6,872 nucleotides of DNA from CAYNXB01 sp964401045 (lineage in GTDB: Bacteria > Pseudomonadota > Alphaproteobacteria > Sphingomonadales > Sphingomonadaceae): positions 1-6,872 of the forward strand of contig CAYNXB010000110.1 of NCBI GenBank assembly GCA_964401045.1. The letters are read 5' to 3'. The notes beneath the pieces were generated by a model. That model saw only the letters and a program-made list of their open reading frames with translations. It made no database searches and was not told the DNA's origin. Of the stretch, positions 5,758 to 6,872 are shown one piece after another. The number at the start of each line of letters is the position of its first letter. Within the stretch, counting starts at the first letter, position 1. Both the position numbers and the translations under genes were made by a program.

Positions 5758-6872
5758 ATGACCGCCCCTGAGGACGCAGCGACATCCGATCCGGGGCGCA
5801 ACACGCTCGCGCTGCTGTTGCTCGTCACCGCCATCACCTGCTTCCTCGGCTGGCTGTTCAAGGGCCACTGCGCGTTCGACGGCAGCTGGGGCAACCTCGA
5901 GATGTACGTCACCGGGTGCTATTCGGATGCCTATCCATTCTGGCACGCGCGTGGCCTTGCGGACGGGGCCGTGCCGTACTTCCAGGCGCGGATGGAATAT
6001 CCGGTGCTCGCCGGTTTCCTGATCTGGTTCGAGGCGTTGTGGACCCACGGCCTGTTCGGCAAGGCGGCGAGCGATCCGGAGTTCGTGTTCGTCGTCTCGG
6101 TGGTCAACGGCGCGCTGGCGCTGATCGTGACCCGGCTGATGTGGGGGATGAAGGTTGCTCCCACGCGCATCTGGGCGTGGGCGCTGGCGCCGCCGCTGGT
6201 GCTCTATGTCGGCCACAACTGGGACATGCTCGCAGTTACCCTCGCGCTCGCCGCGCTCGTGGCGGCGCAGCGCGGCAAGCTGGTGCAGGCTTGCGCGGTC
6301 GCCGGGCTCGGCACCGCGGCCAAGCTGTTCCCGGTGCTGTTGCTGCCACTGTTCGCACTGCGCAAGTTTTTCCAGGTGCGACTGGTGGACGTCGCGCTGA
6401 TGGCGTCGGCCGCGATCCTCGCCTGGCTGGCGGTCAACCTGCCGGTGGCGCTGGCGGCGTTCGACAACTGGTGGGAGTTCTACAGTTTCTCGGGCGAGCG
6501 TTCCGGCACTCGCGCCTCGTTGTGGGAACTCGCCGGATACTATGGCGTGCTCAACACAGATATCGCGACGCGCAACATGCTCTCGCTGCTGGTGTTTGTC
6601 GCCGGGGCGGCGCTGATCGTCGAGCAGGGCTGGCGGCACCACAAGGACCGGCTGTGGTTGCTGTTCACCCCCGTGCTGCTGTGGTTCATGCTATCGAACA
6701 AGGTCTATTCGCCGCAGTTCGACTTGTGGGCCTGGCCGTTCATCGTGATTACCGCGCGGCGCTGGCCGCCCATCGTGCTGTTCGCCGTGGGGGACGTCAT
6801 GGCCTATTTTGCGGAGTTCTGGTCGTTCTCGGGCGAGATGGGCGGGTGGCCCGCGGCGACGATGGACTGGAT
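5758..6872 (+). CDS. GT87-like polytopic membrane glycosyltransferase, cut by right edge
   Basis: The frame is open from ATG 5758 to the window end, about 371 codons without a stop. It is an integral membrane protein with roughly 8 or more hydrophobic segments (about 17-34, 109-130, 137-170, 176-200, 207-235, 272-290, 298-315, 326-350). Features typical of GT-C family 87 (DUF2029) enzymes are an acidic residue in the first extracytoplasmic loop (YSDAYPFW, D57), followed by RGLADG-x-x-PYF and EYPVLAGF. Further on are GTAAKLFPVLLLPLF (residues 185-199) and SNKVYSPQFDLWAWPF (residues 313-328). Such enzymes use polyprenyl-phosphate sugars at the outer face of the inner membrane, with mycobacterial PimE as a known member. 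The family is usually about 400-450 residues, so little is missing. The donor and acceptor are unknown. Confidence 0.85.
   Translation, partial: MTAPEDAATSDPGRNTLALLLLVTAITCFLGWLFKGHCAFDGSWGNLEMYVTGCYSDAYPFWHARGLADGAVPYFQARMEYPVLAGFLIWFEALWTHGLFGKAASDPEFVFVVSVVNGALALIVTRLMWGMKVAPTRIWAWALAPPLVLYVGHNWDMLAVTLALAALVAAQRGKLVQACAVAGLGTAAKLFPVLLLPLFALRKFFQVRLVDVALMASAAILAWLAVNLPVALAAFDNWWEFYSFSGERSGTRASLWELAGYYGVLNTDIATRNMLSLLVFVAGAALIVEQGWRHHKDRLWLLFTPVLLWFMLSNKVYSPQFDLWAWPFIVITARRWPPIVLFAVGDVMAYFAEFWSFSGEMGGWPAATMDW

Overview
The window reads as ordinary chromosomal DNA from a high-GC alphaproteobacterium, most likely a sphingomonad (Sphingomonadales, Erythrobacter/Novosphingobium-like). I infer this from the high GC content, the strongly GC-biased third codon positions, the conserved small proteins that resemble ones I associate with this group, and the TATA-like -10 boxes close to start codons. 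I see no phage, transposon, CRISPR, tRNA or rRNA signal.

Left part (1-1660), mostly minus strand. The 5' third of thiC (thiamine pyrimidine synthesis) runs off the left edge. It is preceded by a clear TPP riboswitch (about 743-653) and a promoter whose predicted start coincides with the riboswitch 5' end. The -35 box of that promoter lies inside a 56-codon plus-strand remnant of a glyoxalase/VOC-fold gene that keeps only its C-terminal motif. Next come a cupin-domain protein and a 43-residue lysine-rich protein, both minus strand, 36 bp apart and probably co-transcribed.

Middle part (1660-3180), plus strand. An NTF2/SnoaL-like protein is followed by a CspA-type cold-shock protein with a structured leader of up to about 155 nt. 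A strong hairpin separates it from a 71-residue predicted helical protein. After that lies a 49-codon basic protein resembling an integrase arm-type DNA-binding domain, interrupted by an in-frame TAG at codon 17.

Right part (3180-6872), plus strand. A secreted HExxH metallopeptidase-like protein with C-terminal TPR repeats is followed by a LigB/DODA-type ring-opening dioxygenase, then a polytopic GT87-like glycosyltransferase cut by the right edge. The last two genes each have a TATA-like hexamer exactly 6 nt before the ATG and no Shine-Dalgarno, which suggests leaderless mRNAs.

No single pathway links these genes, and I do not see a new multi-gene system. The points most worth a second look are the in-frame amber codon, the paired leaderless promoters, the thiC promoter built into a decayed VOC gene, and the cold-shock leader.
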